Assembly (NCBI GenBank): GCA_030631445.1 | Contig: DAOVLD010000001.1 | Coordinates: 1 to 23,217 of the forward strand | Direction: 5' to 3' | Length of the DNA stretch: 23,217 nt | DNA from: Bacteroidota bacterium | GTDB taxonomy: Bacteria; Bacteroidota; Bacteroidia; Bacteroidales; VadinHA17 | Part shown: piece after piece, positions 23,148 through 23,217 of the stretch | Layout of the letters: each line of letters opens with the position of its first letter | How positions within the stretch are numbered: the stretch's first letter is position 1 | The notes under the pieces: generated by a model | The model's database searches: none | Seen by the model: the letters and a program-made list of their open reading frames with translations, nothing else | What the model was told of the DNA's origin: nothing | Translations under genes and position numbers: made by a program

Positions 23148-23217
23148 ATGCTTTTTCGCAATTTAATGTATTTGTTTACCTTTTTCGGGATACTTTCCCT
23201 CAACTCATGTATAACTA
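23148..23217 (+). CDS. Start of a second lipoprotein gene (cut by window end)
   Basis: The frame from ATG 23148 gives 23 codons: MLFRNLMYLFTFFGILSL and then NSCIT. This is a lipoprotein signal peptide with lipobox LNSC and lipidated Cys21. The rest lies outside the window, so the product cannot be named. It follows another lipoprotein gene on the same strand, about 275 bases downstream. Confidence 0.55.
   Translation, partial: MLFRNLMYLFTFFGILSLNSCIT

Overview
The window looks like chromosomal DNA from a member of the Bacteroidota, probably near the Bacteroidales/Marinilabiliales (inference from gene content and signals, no search run). The evidence is promoters of the TTTG-N19-TAnnTTTG type (clearest before sucD at 19274-19304), few Shine-Dalgarno sequences, a DUF6340-like lipoprotein, MnmE ending in FCIGK, and intergenic spaces filled with purine-rich and palindromic repeats.

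Layout. (1) 162-2147, minus: a U32-family protein resembling the RNA hydroxylase RlhA. (2) 2712-15627, plus: a 13-kb block of six signal-transduction genes. In order these are a soluble PAS-PAS histidine kinase, a double receiver, a receiver-PAS-PAS protein without kinase, a membrane-bound dCache-PAS protein without kinase, a PAS/GAF giant without kinase, a second PAS-PAS kinase, and then a seventh signalling gene, a receiver-PAS-kinase-receiver hybrid. Together they carry about 12 PAS, 2 GAF, 1 dCache, 3 kinase cores and 5 receivers, but no DNA-binding, cyclic-nucleotide or HPt output. (3) 15813-17446, plus: a tripartite hipB-hipS-hipT toxin-antitoxin operon with two palindromic operators. 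(4) 17475-18920, minus: mnmE. (5) 19330-21633, plus: sucD, fabG and a dodecin-like gene, ended by a clear stem-loop terminator. (6) 21821-23217, plus: a DUF6340-like lipoprotein and the first codons of another lipoprotein.

How the parts fit. The signalling block could be a many-input phosphorelay. The kinase-less PAS proteins share a C-terminal coiled-coil tail that might dock them onto kinases, and the receivers lack attached effectors, so output must lie elsewhere. The PAS linkers and some 5' gene ends are nearly identical at DNA level, which suggests assembly by duplication and shuffling. A ~31-bp repeat lies on each side of the block. The housekeeping genes (mnmE, sucD, fabG) are ordinary, but GA-rich repeat arrays abut or supply the stop codons of several genes, and two apparent N-terminal extensions (U32 protein, MnmE) are translations of promoter DNA.
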